This document shows positions 52,499 through 62,457 of a stretch of 64,000 nucleotides of DNA, piece by piece. Made by a program: the position numbers and the translations under genes. The stretch covers positions 937,162 to 1,001,161 of the forward strand of contig NZ_JOKH01000001.1 in NCBI RefSeq assembly GCF_000722635.1. The letters run 5' to 3'. Under the pieces are notes generated by a model that did not search any database, had not been told where the DNA came from, and was given only the letters and a program-made list of their open reading frames with translations. Origin of the DNA: Endozoicomonas numazuensis. GTDB taxonomy: Bacteria > Pseudomonadota > Gammaproteobacteria > Pseudomonadales > Endozoicomonadaceae. How positions within the stretch are numbered: the first letter of the stretch is position 1; each line of letters begins with the position of its first letter.

Positions 52499-53218
52499 TC
52501 AAGCTCCCAGATAAGCTTTCTGGACCGCATCGTCCGCCAACAACTCATCACCGCCACCCTGCAGCACGATACGCCCATTTTCCAGTACATAACCCCGGTC
52601 TGCAAGCTTCAGAGCCTGATTAGCATTCTGTTCTACTAAAAAGACTGTAACGCCTTCTTCACGAAGCCGTTCAATTATTTCGAAGATCTGTTGAATAACG
52701 ATAGGAGCCAAGCCCAGACTGGGCTCATCCAGCAGCAGTAACTCCGGGCTGCTCATCAGCGCTCTGGCAATGGCCAGCATCTGCTGCTCACCACCGGACA
52801 TAGTGCCGCCTCTCTGACTCAACCTTTCCTTCAAGCGAGGAAAGAGTTCCAGTACATGCTCATAGTTTTTTTGGAAAGCTTCACCATCAACAAAAAAACC
52901 ACCCATGGTAAGGTTTTCTTCCACGGTCAGTCTGGAAAAAATCCTACGCCCTTCAGGAACAACAGCAATACCTGAGCGCATAATCTCTGAAGTAGGTCTT
53001 CCCGTTAACTCCTGACCTTTGTATTGAATGGAACCTGATTCGGCCTGGGGATCCCCACAAATAGTCATAAGGAGAGAAGACTTACCAGCACCGTTGGCAC
53101 CGATCAGAGTAACAATTTCTCCAGCACCAATGTCCATACTCACTGAATCAAGTGCCTGAATTTTACCGTAATAGGTCGATACATTTTGAATACTGAGAAG
53201 AAGCTCCGGCGCCAACAT
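52499..53218 (-). CDS. livF: branched-chain amino acid ABC transporter ATP-binding protein LivF
   Basis: A 239-residue ATPase. Walker A is GANGAGKSS, the LivF-typical VPEGRRIFSRLTVEENL follows, the signature is MSGGEQQML, Walker B LLLLDEPSLGL and the H-loop is VEQNANQAL. It is one of the two ATPases of the high-affinity Leu/Ile/Val importer. Unusually it is not next to livG: a secreted-protein gene on the opposite strand lies between them. It must therefore have its own promoter in the 207-bp gap upstream. Confidence 0.95.
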   Translation of the reverse strand: MLAPELLLSIQNVSTYYGKIQALDSVSMDIGAGEIVTLIGANGAGKSSLLMTICGDPQAESGSIQYKGQELTGRPTSEIMRSGIAVVPEGRRIFSRLTVEENLTMGGFFVDGEAFQKNYEHVLELFPRLKERLSQRGGTMSGGEQQMLAIARALMSSPELLLLDEPSLGLAPIVIQQIFEIIERLREEGVTVFLVEQNANQALKLADRGYVLENGRIVLQGGGDELLADDAVQKAYLGA

Positions 53219-53425
53219 ACTACTACTGCCCTTTAATTATTCTGATAGTTATATGAGTAAAAGAAGATACCAGAAATGATCTTCTTAGGCAGCTCCATGC
53301 CCCTCAATCCGAAACCCTCCAGTAATTTAACCCTGTGGTGGGTAGCCAGAAGGGATAATTTCCAACACAACCTGAAAAACCTTCTATATTTGATCGGTCG
53401 CTAAAGAACAATTAAGGCTCAGGCT

Positions 53426-54769
53426 ATGCAAATAATGCCTTGCGAGAAATATTGCTTATCCAGATTTATGGTGGGCTTCCTGTTGATCACTCTATGTATT
53501 GAATGCAGCGCAGATGCAAATGATTTTGCAAAGGACTATATATTTTGTCACCACTGCTACTCCGATACGAAAGGGCTAGCCACCTCCCCTGATACTGAAG
53601 ACATGAGCCTTGTTGAAAAACTTCAGGCGTTCGAATCTGGCATTGATGTAGATAAACCAGAGCAAAGTCGGATTCCCTACCGAATTATTGGCGCAGGCTC
53701 CACCAGCCTGGGTATGACCATAGCTGCTATTCCAGACAAGTTAATCCGGCGTCTTCCCGGTTTTTACTCTTTCACTCATGCCAGTGATCATATCCATCAA
53801 GTCCATACCTATCGAGAAAAGTTACACGCACTGGGCATTCAAACTACAGACACGCAACTGGTTGCACTGGAAGAAAAGCGCCATACATGGGGAGAAAGGC
53901 TCGCTGGTGGTCAGGGCGTCGTGTATGTTATTCAGCCTTTATTAAATGGCCAGAAGCTGGCAAAAAAGTATCTGCAAAAAGCATCAGAAAAAGAAACCAA
54001 AGACTTTTTTCATAAACAATTTCAGATTACTCAAAGAATATTTGAGTACAACAAGGATCACCCCGGAAATGAAGTCACTCTGGATATCGTGCTGAATAAT
54101 TGGGAAGTTCACTTTACAGGAAAGGGGGAATACGTCCTGAGGCTAAACGACCTTGCCCAACCTTTATACAGCGTTGATGGCAAACAACCTTATGAATGGT
54201 ACGACCAGGCAACCTCTCTTATTTTTCCTTTGAATCGGGATGCCCAAAAAGAGCTAGTTAAGCATTTTGAAAAGTTACTCGAGCCCCGAAAATATATGAT
54301 CGAACTGCTGTGGGGTTATGACCTTGTTACCGATCATCCTGAACGCTCCAGTATAGCGGCCATGTTCGAAAACAGTAGCGTCCAGAACCATAACTGTACA
54401 CCGGATGAACTGAATCAGCCTGGCTGTAAAAACCACTACTACCCTGACTGGGCTCTGAATACAGTGAACCTGGAGTTGGAAAGGCTCAAAGATGATCAGC
54501 CGGATGCGACTGAAAGATACAAGAAATTAACAGGCGAAGAAGTATACCTGTCTTTCTTGAATAACAATTATGCTCTTTCTTGCCTGAGGCTATACCGAGG
54601 GCTGTCACACAGCATCCGGCATTACCTCAGTTATCTTCGCTTTTCCAATAGCATTCATATTCAAAAACCGGAAGGCACACCCGTTGATATGTATCAAACC
54701 AGTACACTTCCCGGTTATTGGGAGTGCTTCAGGGATCCAGATATCAAATATCACCCTTCTCCCAGATAA
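53426..54769 (+). CDS. secreted DUF6206-like protein (kinase-fold-like)
   Basis: A 447-residue protein with an N-terminal export signal (FMVGFLLITLCIECSA). The body follows a DUF6206 pattern that I know from kinase-like families: SRIPYRIIGAGSTSLGMTIA (glycine loop), a regular run of LIRRLPGF and TYREKLHALGI, VVYVIQPLLNG, then LDIVLNNWEVH and a later L(R)LNDLAQPLY. A phosphotransfer role is speculative, and the fold call is moderate in confidence. The Cys-rich start of the mature part (FCHHCYS) and several further cysteines fit an exported location. Its 3' end overlaps livG by 19 bp, tail to tail. It interrupts the liv operon. Confidence 0.6.
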   Translation: MQIMPCEKYCLSRFMVGFLLITLCIECSADANDFAKDYIFCHHCYSDTKGLATSPDTEDMSLVEKLQAFESGIDVDKPEQSRIPYRIIGAGSTSLGMTIAAIPDKLIRRLPGFYSFTHASDHIHQVHTYREKLHALGIQTTDTQLVALEEKRHTWGERLAGGQGVVYVIQPLLNGQKLAKKYLQKASEKETKDFFHKQFQITQRIFEYNKDHPGNEVTLDIVLNNWEVHFTGKGEYVLRLNDLAQPLYSVDGKQPYEWYDQATSLIFPLNRDAQKELVKHFEKLLEPRKYMIELLWGYDLVTDHPERSSIAAMFENSSVQNHNCTPDELNQPGCKNHYYPDWALNTVNLELERLKDDQPDATERYKKLTGEEVYLSFLNNNYALSCLRLYRGLSHSIRHYLSYLRFSNSIHIQKPEGTPVDMYQTSTLPGYWECFRDPDIKYHPSPR

Positions 54770-55518
54770 GCCTTGATCACTTCTGGATTATTGCGGATAT
54801 CCTCTGGTATGCCTGAAGCCAGAGGTCGCCCCTGATTGATGACATAAATTCGGTCAGAAATATCCATCACCAGCTTCATGTCATGCTCAATCAACAGTAC
54901 AGTGACACCATGATCCCGTCGCAAATCTGAAATCAATTGATCCAGCTCTGCGGTCTCATTTGGATTCAAACCTGCGGCAGGCTCATCCAACATCAACAGT
55001 TCAGGCTGTGTCACCATACAGCGAGCAATTTCCAACCGGCGCTGCTGACCATAGGCCAGATTCCCAGCTTCACGATTAGCAAACTGGGTGAGACCTACCT
55101 TCTCCAACCAGAACTCTGCCCTTTCCATCGCTTTTTCTTCACTTCGCCGATAACCTGGCGTTTTGAACAAGCCTGCCAATAGTCCGGTGCTCAGATGCCT
55201 GTGCTGGGCAACCAGAAGGTTTTCCAGCACTGTCATCCCCTTGAACAACCGCACATTCTGAAAGGTTCTCACTACTCCCAGTCGAGCAATTTTGTAACCT
55301 TGCATTTTCTCGATGGCTTGCTCTTTAAATTGCACTGAACCGCCAGTTGCGCGATAAAAACCTGTCAGACAATTAAATACCGTTGTTTTACCCGCACCAT
55401 TGGGCCCAATCATGGAAACAATCTCACCGGGACGGATTTTCAGAGCCATCTGATCCACCGCCAACAGTCCGCCAAAGCGCATACTCAGGTCAGAAACTTC
55501 CAGTAAACTTTCACTCAT
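54751..55518 (-). CDS. livG: branched-chain amino acid ABC transporter ATP-binding protein LivG
   Basis: A 255-residue ATPase. Walker A is GPNGAGKTT, followed by VVRTFQNVRLFKGMTVLENL (LivG marker), NLAYGQQRRLEIAR as signature, LLMLDEPAAGLNP as Walker B and IEHDMKLVMD at the H-loop. The ATG at 55518 with GAGGG eight bases upstream is chosen. A GTG at 55554 that overlaps the livM stop would add a poor N-terminus. It is the last gene of livHMG. Confidence 0.95.
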   Translation of the reverse strand: MSESLLEVSDLSMRFGGLLAVDQMALKIRPGEIVSMIGPNGAGKTTVFNCLTGFYRATGGSVQFKEQAIEKMQGYKIARLGVVRTFQNVRLFKGMTVLENLLVAQHRHLSTGLLAGLFKTPGYRRSEEKAMERAEFWLEKVGLTQFANREAGNLAYGQQRRLEIARCMVTQPELLMLDEPAAGLNPNETAELDQLISDLRRDHGVTVLLIEHDMKLVMDISDRIYVINQGRPLASGIPEDIRNNPEVIKAYLGEG

Positions 55519-55553
55519 TCTGATTCCCTCACCCTCTCTATAAGCTGAATGCA

Positions 55554-56876
55554 CTAAAGGCTTTCAGCGACTGGTGCAGTCTTAACGGAACTTTCGTTCT
55601 CAGACTTGCCGGATTTTATTTTGATATGAGGTCGTTTCATGGGCATCAGTCCCTCTGGACGCCATACCATCATGCAGACCATCATCAATCCAAACATCAG
55701 CATCCGGTATTCCTGAAATTCACGAGCAAACTCAGGCAACACTGTCATGATCACAGCCGCAAGGATAACGCCTACCTGAGATCCCATACCGCCAAGAACC
55801 ACGATGGCCAGAATGATGGCGGACTCAATAAAGGTGAACGACTCCGGGCTGATAAAACCCTGGCGAGCAGCAAAGAAGGTACCCGCAAAGCCAGCAAATG
55901 CGGCACCAATAGTGAATGCAGAAAGTTTAATGGCGGTGGGATTCAACCCCAAAGAACGGCAGGCGATATCGTCTTCACGTAAAGCTTCCCAAGCTCTGCC
56001 AATAGGCATGCGCAATAAACGGTTAATGACAAAGAGAGTCGCTATAACCAAAAGTACAGCGAGTATATACAGGAAAATCACCTTATACGTACTGCTGTAA
56101 TCAATGCCAAAGTATTCATGAAAGGGAACATTCCCCTCTTCTTTCGCCCTTCGCCCAAACTCAAGACCAAACAGAGTAGGCTTGGGAATCTGGCTGATTC
56201 CGTTGGGGCCACCGGTCAATGATGTCCAGTTGTTAAGCAGGATTCGAATGATTTCGCCAAAGCCCAAAGTCACAATAGCGAGATAGTCTCCCCGAAGCCT
56301 GAGCACTGGAAACCCCAGTACAAACCCAAAAAAAGCTGCCAGAATGCCGCCCAGTACCAGACTGCTCCAGAAGTCGAGCCCCAGATACTGATTTAATAAT
56401 GCATAGCTGTAAGCACCGACTGCGTAAAAGCCGACATATCCAAGATCAAGAAGGCCTGCAAGACCCACGACAATGTTAAGCCCTAAACCCAGCATGACGT
56501 AGATCAGGGCCAATGTTGCGAGATCCACAGCCCCCCTCGAAACAAAGAAGGGCCAAATCATCAACCCGGCAACTGCAAAACAAACCAGTGTTGTTTTAAC
56601 GCTTTTTTTATCTGCGAGCTGTTTCAATGGATCTGTTTTAACAGAAGGCAGTCGTTGTTTGACACCCGATAATCCCTGATCAATCGGCGCGCGAAATAGC
56701 TGGAAAAAGAAAACAGCAACGGCGCCTGCCGCAATCCAATACAGTGAAGAGGCATCAGCCACTGTCACTTTCAGCCCAATGCCCGAAGGTTCCAGACGAA
56801 TACCCAGCATTAAACTGGTTAATACCAGTAATACCACCGTTGAAAGAATGGCTGGAGTAAAGCGTAAGGACTTCAT
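55554..56876 (-). CDS. livM: branched-chain amino acid ABC transporter permease LivM
   Basis: A 440-residue permease with about ten membrane helices. The family core [40 protein letters not shown] and [18 protein letters not shown] are all seen. The N-terminal about 110 residues, including a soluble segment ([19 protein letters not shown]), are the usual LivM extension. The start overlaps the livH stop by 4 bp, so the two permeases are coupled. Confidence 0.95.
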   Translation of the reverse strand: MKSLRFTPAILSTVVLLVLTSLMLGIRLEPSGIGLKVTVADASSLYWIAAGAVAVFFFQLFRAPIDQGLSGVKQRLPSVKTDPLKQLADKKSVKTTLVCFAVAGLMIWPFFVSRGAVDLATLALIYVMLGLGLNIVVGLAGLLDLGYVGFYAVGAYSYALLNQYLGLDFWSSLVLGGILAAFFGFVLGFPVLRLRGDYLAIVTLGFGEIIRILLNNWTSLTGGPNGISQIPKPTLFGLEFGRRAKEEGNVPFHEYFGIDYSSTYKVIFLYILAVLLVIATLFVINRLLRMPIGRAWEALREDDIACRSLGLNPTAIKLSAFTIGAAFAGFAGTFFAARQGFISPESFTFIESAIILAIVVLGGMGSQVGVILAAVIMTVLPEFAREFQEYRMLMFGLMMVCMMVWRPEGLMPMKRPHIKIKSGKSENESSVKTAPVAESL

Positions 56877-57799
56877 ACTTTCTCAACCTCCGGCTTGCCC
56901 AGAATCCCTGTTGGCCTGAACAGAAGAATCAGAACCAGAAGGCTAAAAGCCACAACATCTTTATATTCAGAGCTAAAATAACCTGCCGTAAACGCTTCTG
57001 TAATGCCTAAGATCAAGCCACCCAGAACTGCACCCGGGATACTTCCGATTCCTCCCAAAACCGCTGCTGTAAACGCTTTAAGACCGGCCATAAAACCTAT
57101 ATAGGGATTGATTACTCCGTAATACATTCCCAGTAAGACGCCTGCTACTGCAGCCAGAGCCGCACCAATAACAAAAGTCATAGAAATAATCTGATGAGTA
57201 TTGATACCCAGCAGCCCAGTCATCCCCAGATCTTCAGCACAGGCTCTGCAGGCTCGTCCCATTTTTGATTTGGATATAAACAGAGTCAGAGCTGTCATAG
57301 AGATAAAAGTCACTACAAAAATGATTAACTGCATATACGACACAGTTGCATGAAAACCATCTTCGGGACCAAAGGTCCAGCCACCACTGATCATACTGGG
57401 CATGGCAATGTCCCTTGACCCCTGGGCCAACCGAACATAGTTCTGCAGGAAAATGGACATACCGATAGCAGAGATAAGTGCTATCAGACGATTACTGTTT
57501 CTCAAGGGTCTATATGCAACCCGTTCAACAGCAAACCCATAAGTACTTGTGATGATGATACTGATGACAAAAGCAGAGATAAGCATCAGCGAAACACTGT
57601 CAATACCCATCATCGCCAGTGCTGCTAATACCGCAAAGGCGATGTAGCTACCAATCATATAGATTTCACCATGGGCAAAATTGATCATGCCAATGATGCC
57701 GTAAACCATGGTGTAGCCGATGGCTATCAGGGCATAGGTACTGCCCACTGTCAGGCCATTCAACAGCTGTTGAATAAAATAAAAAAAAGACTCAGGCAT
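56873..57799 (-). CDS. livH: branched-chain amino acid ABC transporter permease LivH
   Basis: A 308-residue permease with eight or so helices. [20 protein letters not shown], followed by [19 protein letters not shown], is the classic LivH start. [14 protein letters not shown] and [20 protein letters not shown] are also characteristic. It pairs with LivM to form the channel. A 398-bp gap with palindromes separates it from livK upstream. Confidence 0.96.
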   Translation of the reverse strand: MPESFFYFIQQLLNGLTVGSTYALIAIGYTMVYGIIGMINFAHGEIYMIGSYIAFAVLAALAMMGIDSVSLMLISAFVISIIITSTYGFAVERVAYRPLRNSNRLIALISAIGMSIFLQNYVRLAQGSRDIAMPSMISGGWTFGPEDGFHATVSYMQLIIFVVTFISMTALTLFISKSKMGRACRACAEDLGMTGLLGINTHQIISMTFVIGAALAAVAGVLLGMYYGVINPYIGFMAGLKAFTAAVLGGIGSIPGAVLGGLILGITEAFTAGYFSSEYKDVVAFSLLVLILLFRPTGILGKPEVEKV

Positions 57800-57951
57800 A
57801 TTTATAATTCTCCGTCGCCTGGAACTGTTTTCATGAAAATTCAGCTATGACATGTTCTAACGCTATTTTAATAGTTCAGAGCAAGCTGAGTTTTCTAGCT
57901 CAGGGCTGTTCCATATCAGGCTAGGTACTGCATTTTGTTATTTTGACTGAG

Positions 57952-57986
57952 AATAATTTTTATCCATTAAGGTGATAAAAATTATT
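57952..57986. promoter_or_regulatory. AT-rich 13-bp palindrome in the livK-livH gap
   Basis: AATAATTTTTATC (57952-57964) and GATAAAAATTATT (57974-57986) are exact inverse copies around a 9-nt loop. It lies 153 bp upstream of livH on the minus strand. It has no T-tract. It could be an operator or a transcript hairpin. Confidence 0.5.
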
Positions 57987-58091
57987 TCCATCGTTCATGG
58001 CTGTTTAAGAAGGAATGTTGCAACACGGTGAGTCTTCAAAAAGGGCGCCTGCCTGCTCTGTCTCAACCATTTAACCAGACAGAAGCAGTAA

Positions 58092-58121
58092 GGCCGACTA
58101 CTGAACAGTTCAGTGTCGGCC
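58092..58121 (-). terminator. strong hairpin downstream of livK (terminator or attenuator)
   Basis: GGCCGAC-T-ACTGAAC-A-GTTCAGT-GTCGGCC forms a 14-bp stem with a one-base bulge and a minimal loop. It lies 76 bp after the livK stop. On the minus strand it runs into TTACTGCTTCTGT, a weak U-tract. It would lower livHMG expression relative to livK. Confidence 0.6.
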
Positions 58122-58197
58122 CAGAGAGCAACCATTCCCTTTCGAATGGAAATACCATCACGATTAAGCCTGCGGTATTTCACACTCCGGCAACTAC

Positions 58198-59322
58198 TTA
58201 CTTGGCGACCGATTTGGTGCCATCAGCATGCCATTCATAAACAACAAAACTGAAGTCTTTCAGGTCACCTTTGTTATCAAAAGCCAGGTTGCCTGTTGGT
58301 GTAGCGAAAGTATTTGAACGCAGAGCGCCAGCTACTTTGTCTGGATTTTCACTCTTGGTCAGCTTCATGCCTTCTGCCATCACCTGAACAGCAGAGTAGG
58401 AAGGGAATACGAAAGGCCCCGTGGAGTCTTCGCCCTTAGCTTTGAACGCAGCAACCAGCTTCGCATTGGCTGGGTCCTGGTCGAAACTCTTGGGCAGTGT
58501 GACCAGAAGTCCTTCTGAAGCTGGTCCGGCAATCGCAGAGATGTCCTTGTTACCAACACCCTCTGGCCCCATGAACTTGGCTTTAAGACCTTTTTCGGCA
58601 CCTTGACGCAGAATCAAGCCCAGCTCCGGGTGGTACCCGCCATAGTAAATAAAATCCACATTTTCTTTTTTCAGCTTGGCAATCAACGCTGAAAAATCTT
58701 TATCACCCGGCGTAACACCTTCAAAGACAGCGACATCAACACCCGCTTTTTCAACGGTATTTTTAACCGCTGTAGCTATGCCTTCACCGTATTGCTGCTT
58801 GTCGTGGATGACCGCCATACGCTTGGGCTTAACGCTTTCTACGATGTAGTTTCCTGCAGTAGGCCCTTGCAGGCTATCAAGACCGATTGTGCGAAATACC
58901 AGCTCATAGCCTCGGCTGGTGATACCGGGGTTAGTAGAAGCGGCAGTGATCATAAGAACGCCTTCATCTTCATAGATGTCGGACGCTGGCTGAGTAGAAG
59001 AGGAACACAGGTGTCCTACTACAAACCGGATATCGTCATTTACGATCTTATTGGCAACGGCAACGGCTTGCTTGGGATCACAGGCATCGTCATAAACCAC
59101 TGCTTCCAGTTGTTTACCGTTAACGCCTCCCTGTTGGTTGATCTGCTCAACAGCCATCTTGGCGCCAGTGAACTGCATATCGCCATACTGAGCGACAGGA
59201 CCAGTAACCGGGCCAGCCAGGGCAATTTTGATAGTGTCAGCTGCCTGTGCGAGGCCTGATACCCCTGCTACGGCTGCAGATACAGCCAGAGCGGCCAGTG
59301 TTTTATTCATTTTTTTTATCAT
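58198..59322 (-). CDS. livK: branched-chain amino acid ABC transporter substrate-binding protein
   Basis: A 374-residue periplasmic binding protein with signal peptide (ALAVSAAVAGVSGLAQA). The mature region begins ADTIKIALAGPVTGPVAQYG. VVYDDACDPKQAVAVANKIV, VVGHLCSSSTQPASDIYEDE (with the LivJ/K disulfide Cys pair) and VFPSYSAVQVMAEGMK are typical. Length matches E. coli LivK/LivJ. It is the first gene of the liv cluster and has a separate strong hairpin after it. The downstream ATG (M5) is an alternative start. Confidence 0.95.
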   Translation of the reverse strand: MIKKMNKTLAALAVSAAVAGVSGLAQAADTIKIALAGPVTGPVAQYGDMQFTGAKMAVEQINQQGGVNGKQLEAVVYDDACDPKQAVAVANKIVNDDIRFVVGHLCSSSTQPASDIYEDEGVLMITAASTNPGITSRGYELVFRTIGLDSLQGPTAGNYIVESVKPKRMAVIHDKQQYGEGIATAVKNTVEKAGVDVAVFEGVTPGDKDFSALIAKLKKENVDFIYYGGYHPELGLILRQGAEKGLKAKFMGPEGVGNKDISAIAGPASEGLLVTLPKSFDQDPANAKLVAAFKAKGEDSTGPFVFPSYSAVQVMAEGMKLTKSENPDKVAGALRSNTFATPTGNLAFDNKGDLKDFSFVVYEWHADGTKSVAK

Positions 59323-59555
59323 GTGCTGTTCTCTTGGAAAGGACCTAATTCCATTTAATTATTATTTAAATCCTTCTTGCTCTCAAAAAGCTATATTAAG
59401 GATTTTTTTCAGTCATAACAGCTCTTTTTCTACACTTTTTTCTTCGACTTCAGTCTAAAGACCGACCAACGCAGTAAGGCTATAGGACCGATCAATACCT
59501 AGAGTGAAAACATCCAGCAAGGGAATACTCAAAATAAGATGTAGGGAGAAGCAGT

Positions 59556-59678
59556 ATGGATATGAAACAGCACAATACTCAGAACCACGAATTGGAAACC
59601 GGCGAACTGATTTTACTGTCACTTTCTTTAGGCAGTGTTCTGGCTTCACTTCACTTCTTTTTGAATGCCATTTTCTAA
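59556..59678 (+). CDS. candidate 40-residue single-pass membrane protein
   Basis: ATG at 59556 preceded by AGGGAGA seven bases upstream, a good ribosome site. The peptide begins with a polar stretch (MDMKQHNTQNHELETGEL), then one hydrophobic helix (ILLSLSLGSVLASLHFFL) and ends NAIF. It lies in the gap between livK and rpiA, on the opposite strand from both. I do not recognise a family. The strong site and clean helix argue for a real small protein. Confidence 0.5.
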   Translation: MDMKQHNTQNHELETGELILLSLSLGSVLASLHFFLNAIF

Positions 59679-59782
59679 CAGCCATGAGCGAAAGAAATAA
59701 TTATTCATCCGCATCTATGGTCAATAATTTTTCATGGTAGATGTCAGGAAAATGGCCGGGGTTACACCCGGCTCATCATCAT

Positions 59783-60454
59783 TCAGGGCTTGATTGTCTC
59801 TACCCCTTCAGCAGTACCCAACAACAGCACATCAGCAGGTCTGGCAGCAAACAAACCATTGGTTACGACACCCACTATCTGGTTTATTTTCTGTTCTAAC
59901 GCAACAGCATCAGTAATCTTCAGATTCCATACATCCAGAATGATATTACCGTTGTCTGTCATAACCCCTTCGCGATAGGCAGGGTCACCGCCCAGTTTGA
60001 CCAGCTCGCGGGCTACATGACTGCGAGCCATGGGAATCACCTCAACAGGCAGAGGAAACTCACCCAAAACCCCTACCTTTTTACTGCCATCTGCAATGCA
60101 GATAAATTCTTTGGACACAGCCGCTACGATCTTTTCACGGGTTAGAGCTGCGCCCCCACCCTTGATCAGATGCAGATGTTCATTCGTTTCATCAGCCCCA
60201 TCAATATAAAAGCGCAGTTCACTGACGCTGTTCAGATCATAAACAGGGATTCCATGTTGCTTCAGACGATCTGCAGAAGCCTCCGAACTGGCCACGCAAC
60301 CGTCAAAACTGTTTCTATGCTCAGCCAGTGCATCAATAAAGAAATTAGCAGTGGATCCGGTACCAATTCCGATGATCATATCATCTTCAAGATGAGGGAG
60401 AATTCGCTGTAATGCAGCCTCGGCAGTCGCCTTCTTCAGCTCGTCCTGGGTCAT
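59783..60454 (-). CDS. rpiA: ribose-5-phosphate isomerase A
   Basis: A 223-residue enzyme that interconverts ribose-5-phosphate and ribulose-5-phosphate in the pentose phosphate pathway. Motifs are [16 protein letters not shown] (phosphate loop), [20 protein letters not shown] (the catalytic Asp and Glu) and [19 protein letters not shown]. Length is normal. It is divergent from ilvA, a common neighbourhood in gammaproteobacteria. Confidence 0.97.
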   Translation of the reverse strand: MTQDELKKATAEAALQRILPHLEDDMIIGIGTGSTANFFIDALAEHRNSFDGCVASSEASADRLKQHGIPVYDLNSVSELRFYIDGADETNEHLHLIKGGGAALTREKIVAAVSKEFICIADGSKKVGVLGEFPLPVEVIPMARSHVARELVKLGGDPAYREGVMTDNGNIILDVWNLKITDAVALEQKINQIVGVVTNGLFAARPADVLLLGTAEGVETIKP

Positions 60455-60482
60455 GTCTCTACCTTGCGGTCATATACAATGA

Positions 60483-60518
60483 AGCGAGGGATTATACTCT
60501 CAGAAACAATCCCTCGCT
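60483..60518. other. perfect 11-bp palindrome in the rpiA-ilvA intergenic region
   Basis: AGCGAGGGATT (60483-60493) and AATCCCTCGCT (60508-60518) are exact inverses around a 14-nt loop. The stem spans a TATAAT read on the minus strand, so it may be an operator or a 5' leader hairpin for rpiA, whose start is 29 nt away. Confidence 0.5.
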
Positions 60519-60640
60519 GAACTAAATGCTCTATTCCCACAAACCTTTTATCATATGAATACGATAAAAGATTGTTTCTTGCGCACAGGGCTGTTTAGAA
60601 TCGGTCGAACCAAGAACAGTCAATACGAAAGTGAAGTCCC

Positions 60641-62155
60641 ATGCCTCATCAGTACATAAGAAAGATACTCGAAGCCAAAGTTTATGATGTGGCGATTGAG
60701 ACTCCAATTCACGAGGCACCTTCTCTCAGCCAACGCCTGAATAATCAGGTTTTGTTGAAACGTGAAGATCTTCAGCCGGTATTTTCTTTCAAAATACGGG
60801 GCGCCTACAACAAGATGGCCCAACTAACTGCTGAAGAAAAGGCACGGGGCGTCACTTGCGCCTCGGCCGGCAATCACGCCCAGGGGGTGGCTTTGGCAGC
60901 CAAAACCATGGGTATTGAAGCGGTAATCGTGATGCCCAGTACTACTCCTGAGATCAAATACAAGGCCTGCGAAGCAAGGGGGGCCAAAGTCATCCTTCAT
61001 GGTGACACCTTTGACCAAGCGCTGGACTTCTCTTTAAAACTCGTTGAAGAAAAAGGCTACACCTTTCTCCACCCATACGACGATCCATACACCATAGCTG
61101 GTCAGGGTACGATCGGCATGGAGATTCTACGTCAGCATACCGGCCAGCTCGACGCCATTTTTGTTCCTGTTGGCGGAGGCGGCCTTGCAGCAGGTATCGC
61201 AACTTATATCAAATACCTGCGCCCGGACATCAAAGTCATTGGCGTTGAGTATGAAGAATCAGCCTGTCTGAAAGCGGCACTGGAAGCAGATGAGCGGGTG
61301 AAACTCTCTCATGTGGGGATATTTGCTGACGGTATTGCAGTAGCCCAAATTGGTGAAGAGACCTTCAAGCTTTGTCGAGAATACATTGATGATGTGATCA
61401 CTGTCAGCTCAGATGAAATTTGCGCATCCATCAAAGACATTTTTGATGACACTCGCTCAGTTTGCGAGCCTGCCGGAGCGGTTGGGCTGGCGGGCTTAAA
61501 AAAATACGTCAGCAAAACAGGTGCCAGTGATCAGAAACTGATGGCTATAGCCAGTGGTGCCAATATCAACTTTGACCGACTACGTTACGTTTCAGAACGT
61601 GCTGAACTCGGTGAAAAGCGAGAAGCAATTATTGCAGTCACTATCCCTGAGCAACCAGGCAGCTTCAAAAAGTTCTGCGAGACTCTGGGTAAAAGGAATA
61701 TCACTGAGTTCAACTACCGCTTCCACGACCCAAAAAATGCAAAAATCTTTGTAGGGGTTCAGGTTCACCCTGATCAGATGCCCATCGATAATTTAATCAA
61801 TGAGTTGAAAAATAAAGGTTACCCAGTAGACAACCTCACCGAAAATGAAATGGCTAAACTGCATATTCGCCATATGGTTGGTGGACACAGCAAAGCTGTT
61901 CAGAATGAAGTGGTTTACCGTTTTGAGTTCCCGGAACGCCCCGGCGCCCTGCTCAACTTTCTGAACAAACTGGGTGCCCGCTGGAATATAAGCATGTTCC
62001 ATTACCGGAATCACGGTGCCGCCTATGGTCGTGTTGCGGTGGGTCTGGATATTCCCCAGAATGACCGTCAGCATGTGACCAGCTTTTTGGAAGAGCTGGG
62101 CTATCACTATTGTGAAGAGACAGATAATCAGGCTTATCAGGCGTTTTTGGGCTAA
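60641..62155 (+). CDS. ilvA: biosynthetic threonine ammonia-lyase (threonine dehydratase)
   Basis: A 504-residue PLP enzyme, first step of isoleucine synthesis. The PLP lysine lies in VFSFKIRGAYNKM, the phosphate loop in CASAGNHAQGVALAAK and VGGGGLAAGIATYI. Residues 325-504 are two ACT-like regulatory domains that give isoleucine feedback inhibition (EQPGSFKKFCETLGKRNITE in the first, RPGALLNFLNKLG in the second). Two regulatory copies mark the biosynthetic, not the catabolic, enzyme. The 186-bp divergent region with rpiA holds its promoter. Confidence 0.97.
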   Translation: MPHQYIRKILEAKVYDVAIETPIHEAPSLSQRLNNQVLLKREDLQPVFSFKIRGAYNKMAQLTAEEKARGVTCASAGNHAQGVALAAKTMGIEAVIVMPSTTPEIKYKACEARGAKVILHGDTFDQALDFSLKLVEEKGYTFLHPYDDPYTIAGQGTIGMEILRQHTGQLDAIFVPVGGGGLAAGIATYIKYLRPDIKVIGVEYEESACLKAALEADERVKLSHVGIFADGIAVAQIGEETFKLCREYIDDVITVSSDEICASIKDIFDDTRSVCEPAGAVGLAGLKKYVSKTGASDQKLMAIASGANINFDRLRYVSERAELGEKREAIIAVTIPEQPGSFKKFCETLGKRNITEFNYRFHDPKNAKIFVGVQVHPDQMPIDNLINELKNKGYPVDNLTENEMAKLHIRHMVGGHSKAVQNEVVYRFEFPERPGALLNFLNKLGARWNISMFHYRNHGAAYGRVAVGLDIPQNDRQHVTSFLEELGYHYCEETDNQAYQAFLG

Positions 62156-62457
62156 TCAGTCCAGCTCATAGTGGACTCTGAGGAGTGATAATAGCTCCCC
62201 AGAAGAGCAATTAGAGCCGCACTCCCCACCTCCTGATGTTTGCCTTCGTGGAAACCTATACCACTTTGCAGAATGACGGGTATTCATTCCCGCGAGGGAT
62301 CGTAGGAACAAGAAGAGCCTTGCCCACATCCTTCGACAAGCTCAGGATGACCGGAGCATTGAAGATGGTTGCACAAGTGGTCCCTAAACCTCGTTCCTAC
62401 GCTCCAGCGTGGGAATGCATACGCTACAAAAATCAGACTTTGCAGCATGATAGATGG
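62156..62457. repeat. intergenic region with dispersed-repeat-like sequence next to the intron
   Basis: No gene is seen. It contains CCTTCGACAAGCTCAGGATG and GTTCCTACGCTCCAGCGTGG, both of which I recall as dispersed extragenic repeats in other gammaproteobacteria, plus CGTAGGAAC and GTTCCTACG as inverse copies about 80 bp apart. It forms the 3' exon side of the group II intron insertion. Confidence 0.45.

Noticed and set aside
57995-58240. Short frames on both strands in the livK-livH gap
   Set aside because: They have no ribosome site, overlap strong hairpins and look like noncoding spacer.
59455-59685. 76-codon minus-strand frame between livK and rpiA
   Set aside because: It overlaps the better supported 40-residue plus-strand frame and has no ribosome site or motif.
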